Shown in pieces: positions 29,749-39,510 of a DNA stretch of 64,000 bases. The DNA comes from Clostridium prolinivorans (lineage in GTDB: Bacteria; Bacillota; Clostridia; Clostridiales; Clostridiaceae): contig NZ_RJWG01000010.1 in assembly GCF_004011155.1 (NCBI RefSeq), positions 1-64,000 on the forward strand, written 5' to 3'. How positions within the stretch are numbered: the first letter of the stretch is position 1; every line of letters starts with the position of its first letter. The notes beneath the pieces were generated by a model that saw only the letters and a program-made list of their open reading frames with translations, made no database searches and had not been told where the DNA came from. A program made the position numbers and the translations under genes.

Positions 29749-31206
29749 TTACGGAAAAATCTGTCTTCTGTTCTTATATTTTTTAACAGTAACTAATGCT
29801 TCATTAAAATAATATTTTATTATATCAAAATAAAGAACTGTTATAAGTATAATATTAAATAAACTTAGAAATAAAATAACTATGTTAAAGGTAAAAAAGC
29901 TACTATAAAGTGCTAGTATGCTCATACTAACCGTACAAACAAAAAATTTAACTAATCCATAATTAAAATTGTATAATTTTTTTGATATTAATGTTCTCAT
30001 TGTAAAAAATACAATATAAGCAATTCCTGTTGAAATAGCAGCTCCTTTAGCACCTAAGTTAGGTACTAAAATAAAATTACCTATAATATTAACTAAACAA
30101 CTAGCTCCTGCTATAAATATATGATATTTGGGTTTCTTTTTAAAATTTATACCTAATACTGTTGTTTCTGATATAGTATACATCAATGGCATAAATATCA
30201 TAAAAGGCATTATATAGCTAGCATCTCTATACTTACTTCCCAATAAAAGAACTATTATATCCTTAAATAATATAAGAAATACTCCTAGATAGAACATACT
30301 CACAGTTACTATTCTATTTACTTTAACAAAAAAATCTTTATTGTTTGAATTATTCTCATATTCTTCATAAGCTACCGGAACCCAAAATGTGGTAAATGTT
30401 GTTTGTACAGCATTCAACAAAGAAATAATTGTAAAAGCTGCACTGTATACTCCAAGTTCTTCAAATCCTGAATATTTTTGTATTGCTATTCTATCTATAG
30501 ATTGAAATAACCATGTTATTAAAAAAGTAAATACTAATGGTAATCCATATTTAATTATTTCTAATTTCGTATTCTTAGTTTTAATGTCTTTCAAAAACAT
30601 ATTTGTCCAAAAATTTTTTTCTAAGATTATTGCATAAAAAGTTACTATAAGATTTGAAAATGTCGTTGCATAAACTAGAGTTCTAAAATCTTTATTAAAA
30701 GGTACAACCAAAAGTAAAACAAAAATAATATATGCTATTTTTTGATATATCTGCAATAAAGAGTATAGCTTACTTTTTTGTTGCATTCTTATAACTAATA
30801 TGGCAAATCTATTAATTAATAATATTGTATTATTTATAACTAACAGTACTATCATCTCAAAACTTTCCGCTTGAAAAAGCAAAAAAGATATTTTTGAGCT
30901 AAATAATAATACAATAATCGAAAAAATAATATTAATCAAAATCGGTATTTCTAAGCTATATAGCAATAACTTTGATCTTGACTCTTCTTTTTCTTCATAG
31001 AAAAATCTAACAAAAGATTGATCTAATCCACAAACAACTACTATTGAAACAACACTTGTGAACATTGTAAACATGGAAAATTTTCCAAACTCATTAGGAT
31101 TTATTAATCTAGTAATTATCGGAGAGGTAAAAAAACCAATTAATAATGTTACTATACTTCCAACTCCATATGAAATAAATTTTTTAACCAAAGATTTGTC
31201 TTCCAT
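29749..31206 (-). CDS. wzx: Oligosaccharide flippase (Wzx-like, MOP/PST family)
   Basis: The 485-residue protein has about 14 membrane helices and begins KKFISYGVGSIVTLLIGFFT, typical of polysaccharide-transport flippases. It moves the lipid-linked repeat unit across the membrane for polymerisation by Wzy. The reading frame is intact. It follows the aminotransferase gene by 29 bases. Confidence 0.9.
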   Translation of the reverse strand: MEDKSLVKKFISYGVGSIVTLLIGFFTSPIITRLINPNEFGKFSMFTMFTSVVSIVVVCGLDQSFVRFFYEEKEESRSKLLLYSLEIPILINIIFSIIVLLFSSKISFLLFQAESFEMIVLLVINNTILLINRFAILVIRMQQKSKLYSLLQIYQKIAYIIFVLLLVVPFNKDFRTLVYATTFSNLIVTFYAIILEKNFWTNMFLKDIKTKNTKLEIIKYGLPLVFTFLITWLFQSIDRIAIQKYSGFEELGVYSAAFTIISLLNAVQTTFTTFWVPVAYEEYENNSNNKDFFVKVNRIVTVSMFYLGVFLILFKDIIVLLLGSKYRDASYIMPFMIFMPLMYTISETTVLGINFKKKPKYHIFIAGASCLVNIIGNFILVPNLGAKGAAISTGIAYIVFFTMRTLISKKLYNFNYGLVKFFVCTVSMSILALYSSFFTFNIVILFLSLFNIILITVLYFDIIKYYFNEALVTVKKYKNRRQIFP

Positions 31207-31235
31207 TTAAAATCTCCAAAATTTTAATAAAATAT

Positions 31236-32357
31236 TTATTTGTTAAATATGTTGCATACTAACTCAACTATTTTATAAGCATCCTCTTCAGATAATTCAC
31301 CATATATAGGCAAAGTAAGAACTCTTTCTGCTACATACTTTGCGTTATGTAAATGATTATCTTTATATTTTCCCTTATAGCAGGCAAATTCAGTTGTTAA
31401 TGGATAAAAATATTTTCTAGTCATAACATTTACTTCTCTTAAACTATCAAATAACTGATCTCTTGTTATTCCACACTTTCCCTCGTCTATTACTATAGGA
31501 AAATATGCGTAGTTATGCTCTACATTCTTTTTATCAGCTACCATCTTTATTCCATTTAAATTTTTTAATCCATTTCTATATATATTAGCTATATTTTTTC
31601 TTTTGCTTATTTGGTCATCTATATATTTTAAATTTAAAATTCCCATGGCAGCCTGAAATTCATTCATCTTAGCATTTAATCCAATCTCATCTACCTCTTC
31701 ATAACCAGAGATACCAAAATTCTTTAATAGATTTAACTTTGTTTTCAAATCACTATTATTATACGTTAATAAACCACCTTCAATGGTATTATATACTTTT
31801 GTTGCATGTAGCGAAAACATAGATATATCTCCATAGCTACCAATTCCTTTTCCATTTATTTCAACACCAAAAGCATGTGCCGCATCATATATTACTTTTA
31901 GATTATGCTTTCTTGCTATTTCTTCTATAGCATTTATATCACAAGGGCTTCCAAATACATGTACTGGAATTATTGCGCTAGTCTTATCTGTTATTAACTC
32001 TTCTATTTTATGTACATCTATTGTATAATCACTCATATTTATATCACAAAAAACAGGAATTAAATTATTCATTACTATAGCATGCGTCGTTGATGCAAAT
32101 GTAAATGGAGTTGTAATAACCTCTCCTTCTAATTTTAATGCCTTTATTGCAATATCTAATGCTAAATGACCATTTGTAAATAAAGTACAATCAGATACCT
32201 TTAAATAATTAGTTAATTCCTCTTGCAATCTATTGTGTAAAGGTCCATTGTTAGTAACCCAACTATTTTCCCATATTTCTCTCAACATATTTACATACTC
32301 TTCCAATGGAGGTAAAAATGCTTTTGTAACTTGAATTGGTTTTTCTAATTTATTCAT
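31236..32357 (-). CDS. DegT/DnrJ/EryC1 sugar aminotransferase (VioA/WecE-like)
   Basis: This PLP enzyme transfers an amino group to C4 of a dTDP-4-keto-6-deoxy sugar. Over 373 residues I see NNGPLHNRLQ, the TTPFTFASTTHA segment, YDAAHAFGV (PLP-contacting Asp) and the HATKVYNTIEGG segment with the PLP lysine. The overall pattern is closer to VioA (dTDP-Qui4N) than to E. coli WecE (dTDP-Fuc4N); the product stereochemistry cannot be read from sequence. ATG overlaps the acyltransferase stop (ATGA), so the two are coupled. Its substrate would come from rfbA/rfbB, which are broken here. Confidence 0.87.
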   Translation of the reverse strand: MNKLEKPIQVTKAFLPPLEEYVNMLREIWENSWVTNNGPLHNRLQEELTNYLKVSDCTLFTNGHLALDIAIKALKLEGEVITTPFTFASTTHAIVMNNLIPVFCDINMSDYTIDVHKIEELITDKTSAIIPVHVFGSPCDINAIEEIARKHNLKVIYDAAHAFGVEINGKGIGSYGDISMFSLHATKVYNTIEGGLLTYNNSDLKTKLNLLKNFGISGYEEVDEIGLNAKMNEFQAAMGILNLKYIDDQISKRKNIANIYRNGLKNLNGIKMVADKKNVEHNYAYFPIVIDEGKCGITRDQLFDSLREVNVMTRKYFYPLTTEFACYKGKYKDNHLHNAKYVAERVLTLPIYGELSEEDAYKIVELVCNIFNK

Positions 32358-32926
32358 TTAGAATACACTCCTTTATAAATCATATTATTCTCATACTTTA
32401 ATAAATCCCTTTTTCTTGGTCTAAGTTCTTTTACTGGTATACCAGTATAAATTGTCCACTCTTTGCAATCCCTAATTACTAATGAACTTGCTCCAAATGC
32501 ACATCCATCTCCAATATTTACGCCTGGTAATATTGTTGAATTTGTACCTATAACTACATGTTTGCCAATTGTCACAGGACTTTGTTTTACATTTGTATAT
32601 TCACTACTAACCATAGGATTAGTCATATATTCTCCAGAATAATCATCTGTTAATGCATAGATAGATCCCCTTGAAGATATGGTACTAAAATCATTCATAG
32701 TTATTCCAGCCTCTCCTCCAAAAAATCCACAAAAAGCAGCTATATGAACATAATTACCTATAGTTATTTTGCCACTTAAAATACAAAAGTCATCTATTCT
32801 TACATTATTTCCAATGCTTATATGCTTCGGAGAGTAAATACTGGTTTTTCTACTTATTAATACATTTTGTCCAACGCTTTTAAAACCTATATCTTCAAGT
32901 TCTTCCTTCGAATAAAAACTATTCAT
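32354..32926 (-). CDS. Hexapeptide-repeat acyltransferase, likely 4-amino-sugar N-acetyltransferase
   Basis: The 190-residue protein is a left-handed beta-helix enzyme: ISIGNNVRIDDFCILSG, ITIGNYVHIAAFCGFF, VTIGKHVVIGTNSTILPG and VNIGDGCAFGASSLV are hexapeptide coils. Placed between the aminotransferase and the WecF-like gene, it probably acetylates the dTDP-4-amino sugar. GAGGAG lies 8 bases before ATG 32926; the frame opens three codons earlier with GTG inside the ribosome site. Confidence 0.82.
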   Translation of the reverse strand: MNSFYSKEELEDIGFKSVGQNVLISRKTSIYSPKHISIGNNVRIDDFCILSGKITIGNYVHIAAFCGFFGGEAGITMNDFSTISSRGSIYALTDDYSGEYMTNPMVSSEYTNVKQSPVTIGKHVVIGTNSTILPGVNIGDGCAFGASSLVIRDCKEWTIYTGIPVKELRPRKRDLLKYENNMIYKGVYSK

Positions 32927-32940
32927 ATAATTCACTCCTC

Positions 32941-33999
32941 TTAATTCTGAAAAATATTATTCCATACCTTAGCTGCATATTTTTCGTCAAATCTATTTTT
33001 GCTTAATGCTTTATTACATACAATAAAATCATAATTTATTTCTATAAACTTTTCAAAAGTCATATATTCTATTTCATCTATGGATGAAAATTTATATCCC
33101 TCATCATCTACTAGATCTTTCCACATGGTTGTATCATTCCTCATAAATATTTTCTTTCCTAGGTATGCTAATGCAAATATATTTCCTAATGCCTGTTGTC
33201 TATTGTTATTAAATATAGCTATATCAATACTACCAAGGAACTTTCCATATTCATCTGCCTTCATATAATCTGTCACAGCCACAAACTTATCTCCAAAAAT
33301 AGATTTCCCATATTCCTCAACCTTTTTACCATAATCCTTATCCCCATAAGATAGTGGACAATATATCTTTATATTTTCATCTTTAAACTTAGAAAGTTTG
33401 TCTATAACATCTAAGTGTAAATTAGATATATCTGCTGAGTTACCTATTTGAATATTACAACATTCTTTAGATTCTGGTATAATACTATCTAAAAACTCCA
33501 ACTTTATTGGAGTTAGATACATAGCCTTTTTATATATTCCAGTAATCTTATACTTATTTTTTGCAACATCGTAATCTGTTTTTACCAAAGTAGATACATA
33601 ACCAAATCTTTTTACTAAAAACTTTTTTAATATATCGTTAATTTTATGTTTAATACTCATAGAACTATTTGAATAATACAGATCCCCGCCCCATATTATC
33701 CAGTTTACTTTTTTTAGATTTTTATAATTTAATAGCAATAATAACTTAAACCTAAAATTCTGAAAAAAACCATGAATAAGTATTTGTTGACTTTCATTCA
33801 TTAGTTTTGTAAGATACAATATATTGAAATTATCATCATTTAAAAAATATATATTTTTTTTATTTATACTGTTTCTATCTATATACTTGTTATTTCCTGT
33901 TATTAAAAAAAAATGTTCATCAATCTCATAATTCTTGCTTACAAATTCTATGAAAGGTATTGTAAATTTTTCTTCATTCATTATGTGTAAATACTTCAA
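32941..33999 (-). CDS. wecF: WecF-like TDP-Fuc4NAc:lipid-linked 4-acetamido-sugar transferase
   Basis: The 352-residue protein matches glycosyltransferase family 56: IQIGNSADISNLHLDV, YCPLSYGDKDYGKKV, FGDKFVAVTDYM and FNNNRQQALGNIFALAYLG. In enterobacteria WecF adds Fuc4NAc to lipid-linked ManNAcA-GlcNAc. Finding it with WecB, WecC, an aminotransferase and an acyltransferase suggests the same sugar here. The start is TTG, 6 bases after AGAGGTG. Confidence 0.85.
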   Translation of the reverse strand: MKYLHIMNEEKFTIPFIEFVSKNYEIDEHFFLITGNNKYIDRNSINKKNIYFLNDDNFNILYLTKLMNESQQILIHGFFQNFRFKLLLLLNYKNLKKVNWIIWGGDLYYSNSSMSIKHKINDILKKFLVKRFGYVSTLVKTDYDVAKNKYKITGIYKKAMYLTPIKLEFLDSIIPESKECCNIQIGNSADISNLHLDVIDKLSKFKDENIKIYCPLSYGDKDYGKKVEEYGKSIFGDKFVAVTDYMKADEYGKFLGSIDIAIFNNNRQQALGNIFALAYLGKKIFMRNDTTMWKDLVDDEGYKFSSIDEIEYMTFEKFIEINYDFIVCNKALSKNRFDEKYAAKVWNNIFQN

Positions 34000-34465
34000 T
34001 AATCACACCTCTTTAGGCTTTTTAAATTCAAATAAATTCTAAAGTTTAATTTTAAAACTTTTTTAAGCATAATGTATGCTTATTAATGTAAACTTTAAAC
34101 CATCTATATGTTCATATACTATAGTTATTTATATAAAAAATGCTACTTTATAAAAAAGTATATTTATAATTGTTAATTAGGTTCTATATTAAAATGGATG
34201 CTTTACTTTTACTCGGAAAATAAAGCTTATCTAATAAACTTTCAACTATTTTTATAAAAATGTGATTTTAAAGAAAATTATTTATCAAAAACATATGCCT
34301 TAATTTCTTAATTATGAATATATAACATTACTTTTGTATCTTAATTACTAAATTAAATATCTTTATTTTAGACATTACAGTTATATTTTTTTGTATTAAA
34401 AAAATTTTTTTATTATAAATTATAAGGTTTTAATTATATTTATATTTTTTTAACCATAATTTTCT
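34000..34465. other. Non-coding gap within the capsule locus
   Basis: About 465 bases of very AT-rich sequence with stops in all frames. Apart from a short inverted repeat (AAGCATA...TATGCTT near 34065-34085) I see nothing. It may hold a promoter for wecF and the genes after it, or the remains of a deleted gene. Confidence 0.5.
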
Positions 34466-35719
34466 TCACTTTTGTTTATTAATTTCAAAATTTAAATTAA
34501 ATATATAAAAAATGTATGAAAAAAATATTGCATACATTACAATAGTATAATAATTAGATAGGGGATTGGAATCAGAATAAGCTATTACTAAGAAATATAT
34601 AATAAATTCAATAATTTTAGATTTATTTAATTTTATTAGCTTTAACATAATAATTATCCAAAAGGATATTCCTACAATACCAATTTCACATATAACTGTA
34701 TAAAAAATATCTGAAGTTGATAAATAAAATGGAATACTTGCTAAACTAGTTAATACTATGGGATCACTTGATCTAATTGCTAAGTATAATGATGAAAAAC
34801 GGTTCAAACCAATTCCAAAAATAAAGTTTTGTTTGAAAATTATAATAGCTTGATTCATAATATAACTTCTATAATTATCTTTATTCATGCCTAATTCATT
34901 ATTTACACTTGCAACTAAGTTTACTATATAATCTTTATTAATAAAAATCACTAATATTATAACAAAAATGATTATATTTATTTCCCTAATTCTGTATCGT
35001 CTTGAATTTATTACATTTTCAACAATTTCAATAAAAAATATTGCTAAAAGTACACTTCTATTACCACTCAATATAATCAAGGGAATTAATAAAAATCTCA
35101 TTTTGTTAATTTCTTTAAAATTCATTATAACAAAGTAAATTGCACCAGTAACATATGCAAAAGCATTAGGCCAACAAAACATTCCTGAAAATCTTATTTG
35201 TCCAAATCTAATACCTTTATTTACAAAATAATATTGGCCTAGTATGTACTTTATATAATATTCATTACTAACCAATTCACAATAAACACCTATAAAATTT
35301 ATCAAAATATATATTATAATAAAAAAATAATATATCTTAACATTTATTTGACTAGAATTAATGAACATTTTATCGTAACTGAAAAAAAACATGCATATAC
35401 TTATAGGAAATACATATTGTTTTAAATATAATATAAAATGTAAATTTTCTGCAGTATAAATTGTAATAATATTTTGTATTATTACAAATATTATTATTAT
35501 TGCTATTATTTTAATTCCTATAGAAATTTTCTCATGTGTTCTGCTTGTTAACAAATTTTTAGCTGATACTCCCATTAATAAAAAACTAATAGAAAGATAA
35601 AATAAATTATATCCTTTACTAAAATTAATAAATATAATATTATGCATAAAAGGATAAATAAGCATCATAAAAAATATACTTGGTTTTATTATAATATTTT
35701 TTTCACTTATTTTTTTCAC
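34466..35719 (-). CDS. wzy: Wzy-like polysaccharide polymerase
   Basis: The 417-residue protein has about 11-12 membrane helices and a large external loop near 260-330. The segment around LSGNRSVLLAIFFIEIV resembles the conserved region of O-antigen ligases/polymerases. It would join repeat units outside the membrane. The start is GTG behind AAGGAGAAG. As the only intact polymerase-like gene it is the best candidate for the functional Wzy. Confidence 0.8.
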   Translation of the reverse strand: MKKISEKNIIIKPSIFFMMLIYPFMHNIIFINFSKGYNLFYLSISFLLMGVSAKNLLTSRTHEKISIGIKIIAIIIIFVIIQNIITIYTAENLHFILYLKQYVFPISICMFFFSYDKMFINSSQINVKIYYFFIIIYILINFIGVYCELVSNEYYIKYILGQYYFVNKGIRFGQIRFSGMFCWPNAFAYVTGAIYFVIMNFKEINKMRFLLIPLIILSGNRSVLLAIFFIEIVENVINSRRYRIREINIIIFVIILVIFINKDYIVNLVASVNNELGMNKDNYRSYIMNQAIIIFKQNFIFGIGLNRFSSLYLAIRSSDPIVLTSLASIPFYLSTSDIFYTVICEIGIVGISFWIIIMLKLIKLNKSKIIEFIIYFLVIAYSDSNPLSNYYTIVMYAIFFSYIFYIFNLNFEINKQK

Positions 35720-35785
35720 TGCATCTTCTCCTTAAGCTATTATTTAATTTTAATACTATAAAATATTATAAAAATTAATTGGCCA

Positions 35786-36127
35786 CTAAATTATAGCGTT
35801 TCTATGATTACTATAGTTAACTATAATTTTTAATATTAATACTATACTTAATAAGTCAACAACATATTTACATTCCATTGGAATATTTATAATTGTTTTT
35901 CTCCAAATTATATCATATGTACTAGTTAACATAATACTTAATATAACTTGATTATACAATATATTTTCAATATCTAAAAATATAATATAAATTATATACA
36001 TGGCAAAAATACTGTATGTCAATATTTTATATGAGGTTGAATAACTTATTAGGCATAAAATAATAAACATCATATTCATAAATATATTTAAAGTTCTAAT
36101 CCTACCTTTATAAATATTATTCTTCAC
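35786..36127 (-). CDS. Small hypothetical membrane protein in the capsule locus
   Basis: The 113-residue protein has three to four membrane helices and ends with a positively charged tail. GTG 36127 follows AGGAGAATTTAA, a good ribosome site, so it is probably translated. The composition resembles the N-terminal helices of Wzy-type polymerases, so it may be a truncated polymerase; I cannot name a family. Confidence 0.55.
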   Translation of the reverse strand: MKNNIYKGRIRTLNIFMNMMFIILCLISYSTSYKILTYSIFAMYIIYIIFLDIENILYNQVILSIMLTSTYDIIWRKTIINIPMECKYVVDLLSIVLILKIIVNYSNHRNAII

Positions 36128-36153
36128 TTAAATTCTCCTATATCATTTTAATA

Positions 36154-36360
36154 TCATCTTTTAGTTATTACCTTATCTCTATTGTCATATATCTTACTGT
36201 ACTTAGGAACATCTTCAGTTACTAATGTTCTTGCTGCTATAACGGAACCTTCTCCTATTGTAACTCCATATAATATTATAACTCCACTACCAACATAACA
36301 TGTAAAAATTTCAATACACTCAACCCTTACCTCATTAATTTGAATAATTGTAACTTTCAT
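36154..36360 (-). pseudogene. 3' fragment of a hexapeptide acyltransferase gene
   Basis: The segment GSGVIILYGVTIGEGSVIAA followed by RTLVTEDVPKYSKIYDNRDK is the usual C-terminal end of sugar O-acetyltransferases (GSGVIILPGVTIGEGSVIAA-type). Only about 45 residues match and the upstream part is absent. It overlaps the polymerase remnant by 26 bases. Confidence 0.65.
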
Positions 36361-37350
36361 TATTAGTATTACTATTTAACCTTTTTTGTAATAAAATAAT
36401 ACTGCTTAAAACCGCTAATGAACTTACAGGAGAAGAATAAATTAATTGTGCAGTTATAAAACCTGATATAAGTAAATATAATATTAAAATACTAAGTATA
36501 CCTATTCTATTTGATACCCTATACGAACTATATTTAATTACATTAATAATACAAATAACTATGGCTATTGCAACAAAAAACATTGTTACTATCCCCATTT
36601 TTATAAGGAGTGTTAAAAAACCATTATCAATAAATAAGCTAATAGAAGATGCTAAATAATCGGTATTATATAATTCTAGTAATATTCCTAGCCCTACCCC
36701 CATATATTTACTTGACTCAATAAAAACTCTATTTAGAGAATTTGTAACTACTCTTACCTGACCAGATGCCGCACCACCATTAAATATTTCTCCAAATCTA
36801 CTTATTATTTGATTATTAGAGCTAATTACAGCATTTAATATATCACTTTTAAATGCTACAAAAACCATTATGCACATTATGGTTGTAAAGAAAAGCATCA
36901 CTAATGTTAGTTTTCTCTTTTTATTAAAATTGTTTAATATAATGCAGATAATTAAAACAGCTATATATGTTGCTATTATACCTCTATTTTGAGAAATAAG
37001 TGCTGTTATAATAGAACTAATAATTATAAGTATCTTAATATTTTTATTACCAATTATATTGTCTAATATCAGTATTATAGGTGCTATTATCATATTAGTT
37101 GCATTTGAAAATCCAACCCTGGAATACCCCCACCAACCTATAAGTTTTTCATCATAAATTATTGATATTAGTTTTTCCCTAAATAAATATATATATAACA
37201 ACTAATGAATGTATTAAAAATGTAATTATATATATTATCATTGAATGGAACACTTAATATTAATAATAAATATCCTTTATACAAATATTCTCTCTTGTAA
37301 ATTAGCAATAATATTATTGTTAATAACCAAATTAAACTTATCCATACTTA
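36335..37350 (-). pseudogene. Second Wzy-like polymerase gene, frameshifted at a TA tract
   Basis: The open part (36335-37201) encodes 288 residues with about seven helices, including LISQNRGIIATYIAVLII, resembling O-antigen polymerases. It can start only at a TTG right after a stop codon and has no ribosome site. Upstream, another frame continues the protein: LLLILSVPFNDNIYNYIFNTF. Loss of one TA from the alternating tract at 37187-37197 would join the two frames. The upstream frame itself lacks a good ATG, so there is probably a second lesion near 37350. Confidence 0.7.
37187..37197. repeat. Alternating TA tract inside the polymerase pseudogene
   Basis: Eleven bases of alternating A and T (ATATATATATA) lie exactly where the two reading frames of the polymerase separate. 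A change of one dinucleotide restores a continuous frame. Confidence 0.6.
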
Positions 37351-37407
37351 CCTGCCTTTATGTTTATTATATTTATATAACCTAAGCAATGTATTAATAT
37401 TTATTTT

Positions 37408-38784
37408 CTAATATAATCCACCTTTATATAATTCTATTACTCTTCCTACATGCTCACCAAAATCTAAAGGTAACTCAATACTTAAAAGATTTCTAGCCAC
37501 ATCTTGTAATAATTGTTTACTATCCATTAAACTTATTATTATTTCTTTAATGCTATTTTCGTTAGATTCAACAATAAATCCACTTATGTTATCTTCAATC
37601 AAATCTTTTGCCCCCACACAATTAGTAACAATTACAGGAATTCCGTAACTCATAGCTTCTAATACTATAAATCCATAAGTTTCTTTACAGATACTGGGAG
37701 CTATTAATACATCTATATTATTAAAAATATTCCTTAGTTCACTGTAATTATATTTACCATGAAAAAACGTATTATTCACATCTACATTAAGCTTATATTT
37801 ATTTCCATATACATCTAATCTAAAATTTTCAATCCCCTCTTTATTAAGCGCCTTTAATGCATTGGTTAATAGATTAAATCCTTTATATTTTTCAGTAGGT
37901 CCTAAGTATCCTATTCTCAATTGCTTTTCATTAGAAAAACTCTTTTCTTGCCTATTATCTTTTATATCTTTATGAGTTATATTAATAATTTCTCCCTTAC
38001 ATTTCACATATTTCTCATACTCAGATTTTGCAACTGAACTATTAAAATGAAAATAGTCTACCTTTTGTAAAATATTCAAATAATAATTTCTAAGTTTTAC
38101 ATATTGATAAGAAAAATCAGTAATTTCGTACGTTTCAACATACCCAATATTTTCAATATTTTGATTAACATTCAAAGTTCTTTGTCTTTTAAGTTTTAAA
38201 GCAAAATTTTTCAAACTATTGATATTTTTCAGTATTTTATATATTCGTGACTGCATTAAATATATTTTACCTATACTGTATGCTTTCTTATTACATACCA
38301 CACACTTTGCCCCATTACAATAATCATTACATATTTGTCCTTTATCTGTAATTAAATTTACCTTTGGACAAATACCAAAATAATCATGAGTAGTAAATAT
38401 AATTTTTATACCAATGTCTTTTGCTGCCTCTAAAAACTCAATTGGCAATCCCATTAACGTATGTATATGAATTACATCTGGAGATATTTTATTTATAAAA
38501 CCTTTAAATACTTCTATATCTTTACTTTCAATAAATTTTTCTACATCTTTAATTCCGTTTAATAACGGTACTGGCAATGGATTAATCATTTCATATACAT
38601 AGATACCTTTATACATTTTATTGTATTTTATTTTAGTTTTGTTACATAGATTAAAATGCCCCGGGTAAAGCAAATAAACTACCTCTCCTTTATTAGCCTG
38701 TTCAATCATTAAATCACAAGAATATTTAGTTAATCCTCCACTTCTATATGGTGGTAACCCTAATGTATAGTGAAGTATTTTCAT
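37408..38784 (-). CDS. Glycosyltransferase family 4
   Basis: The 458-residue protein has the GT4 two-domain fold: N-terminal [17 protein letters not shown] with its glycine loop, [10 protein letters not shown], and C-terminal [17 protein letters not shown] followed by the donor-site EX7E region [20 protein letters not shown] cysteine-rich insert (about 135-165; C-x7-8-C-x3-C-x4-C-x2-C) is typical of one GT4 subgroup. It adds one sugar to the lipid-linked unit; the sugar is unknown. Its ATG overlaps the stop of the acyltransferase remnant upstream (ATGA). Confidence 0.88.
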   Translation of the reverse strand: MKILHYTLGLPPYRSGGLTKYSCDLMIEQANKGEVVYLLYPGHFNLCNKTKIKYNKMYKGIYVYEMINPLPVPLLNGIKDVEKFIESKDIEVFKGFINKISPDVIHIHTLMGLPIEFLEAAKDIGIKIIFTTHDYFGICPKVNLITDKGQICNDYCNGAKCVVCNKKAYSIGKIYLMQSRIYKILKNINSLKNFALKLKRQRTLNVNQNIENIGYVETYEITDFSYQYVKLRNYYLNILQKVDYFHFNSSVAKSEYEKYVKCKGEIINITHKDIKDNRQEKSFSNEKQLRIGYLGPTEKYKGFNLLTNALKALNKEGIENFRLDVYGNKYKLNVDVNNTFFHGKYNYSELRNIFNNIDVLIAPSICKETYGFIVLEAMSYGIPVIVTNCVGAKDLIEDNISGFIVESNENSIKEIIISLMDSKQLLQDVARNLLSIELPLDFGEHVGRVIELYKGGLY

Positions 38785-39488
38785 CTTAAATCACTGTCCA
38801 TTCTATTTTTTATTATTTTTACTGGATTCCCTACAGCTACACTATATGGTGGTATATCTTTATTTACTACTGTATTTGCCCCGATACGCTACCTTTACCA
38901 ACAGTTACACCATCCAAAAAGACTACACCTGCACCTATCCAACAATCTTCTTCAATATTTATTCCTTTATTTGTAACTCCTTGCATTCTAATAGGAATAT
39001 CTAATCTAGAATAATTGTGATTCTCTGAGTGAAACCTAACATTTTGCTCCATGATAACATTATCTCCTATTTGTATACCCCCAACTACACCAAAGAAACA
39101 ATAGTCTCCGAAGCCACAATTGTCACCAATTTAACACCTTTGCCAAGTTTTTTGAAACTTACAGTACATCTAATTACTGAAAAGCTTCCTAAATTGAAAT
39201 TGTTACCAATTACTACTCCATTAACAAACAATGTATTTATCTCCACGTTATTACCTAGTGTAACACCATTCCCTAACCTAATTCTGTTCTTATGAAATAG
39301 CATAACTTTTTCCCCACAAAAACTAATTTCCCACAACTTTTAAATCCAAATCTTCTAAATATTCCTCTTACCATAAATGATATTCTATTAAGTAATATAA
39401 TTAATAAATCATTTGTTTTTATATTCTCGTTTAATTTATATTCTTCTTTTTTTATTCGTGAAACAATAGAACTTAATAATTTAATCAT
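38781..39488 (-). pseudogene. Hexapeptide acyltransferase gene broken by three frameshifts
   Basis: Three overlapping frames read one colanic-acid-type acetyltransferase of about 235 residues: MIKLLSSIVSRIKKEEY and GIFRRFGFKSCGK (39488 to about 39290), IRLGNGVTLGNNVEINTLF (to about 39130), QNVRFHSENHNYSRLDIPI and [19 protein letters not shown] (to about 38880), then [18 protein letters not shown] to the stop at 38781. Each shift needs a one- or two-base change. It would have O-acetylated the polymer. Confidence 0.82.
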
Positions 39489-39510
39489 TTTTCCTCCAAC
39501 AAGCAGTTAG

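Noticed and set aside
34065-34085. AAGCATA...TATGCTT as an operator.
   Set aside because: Short AT-rich palindromes are expected by chance at this base composition.
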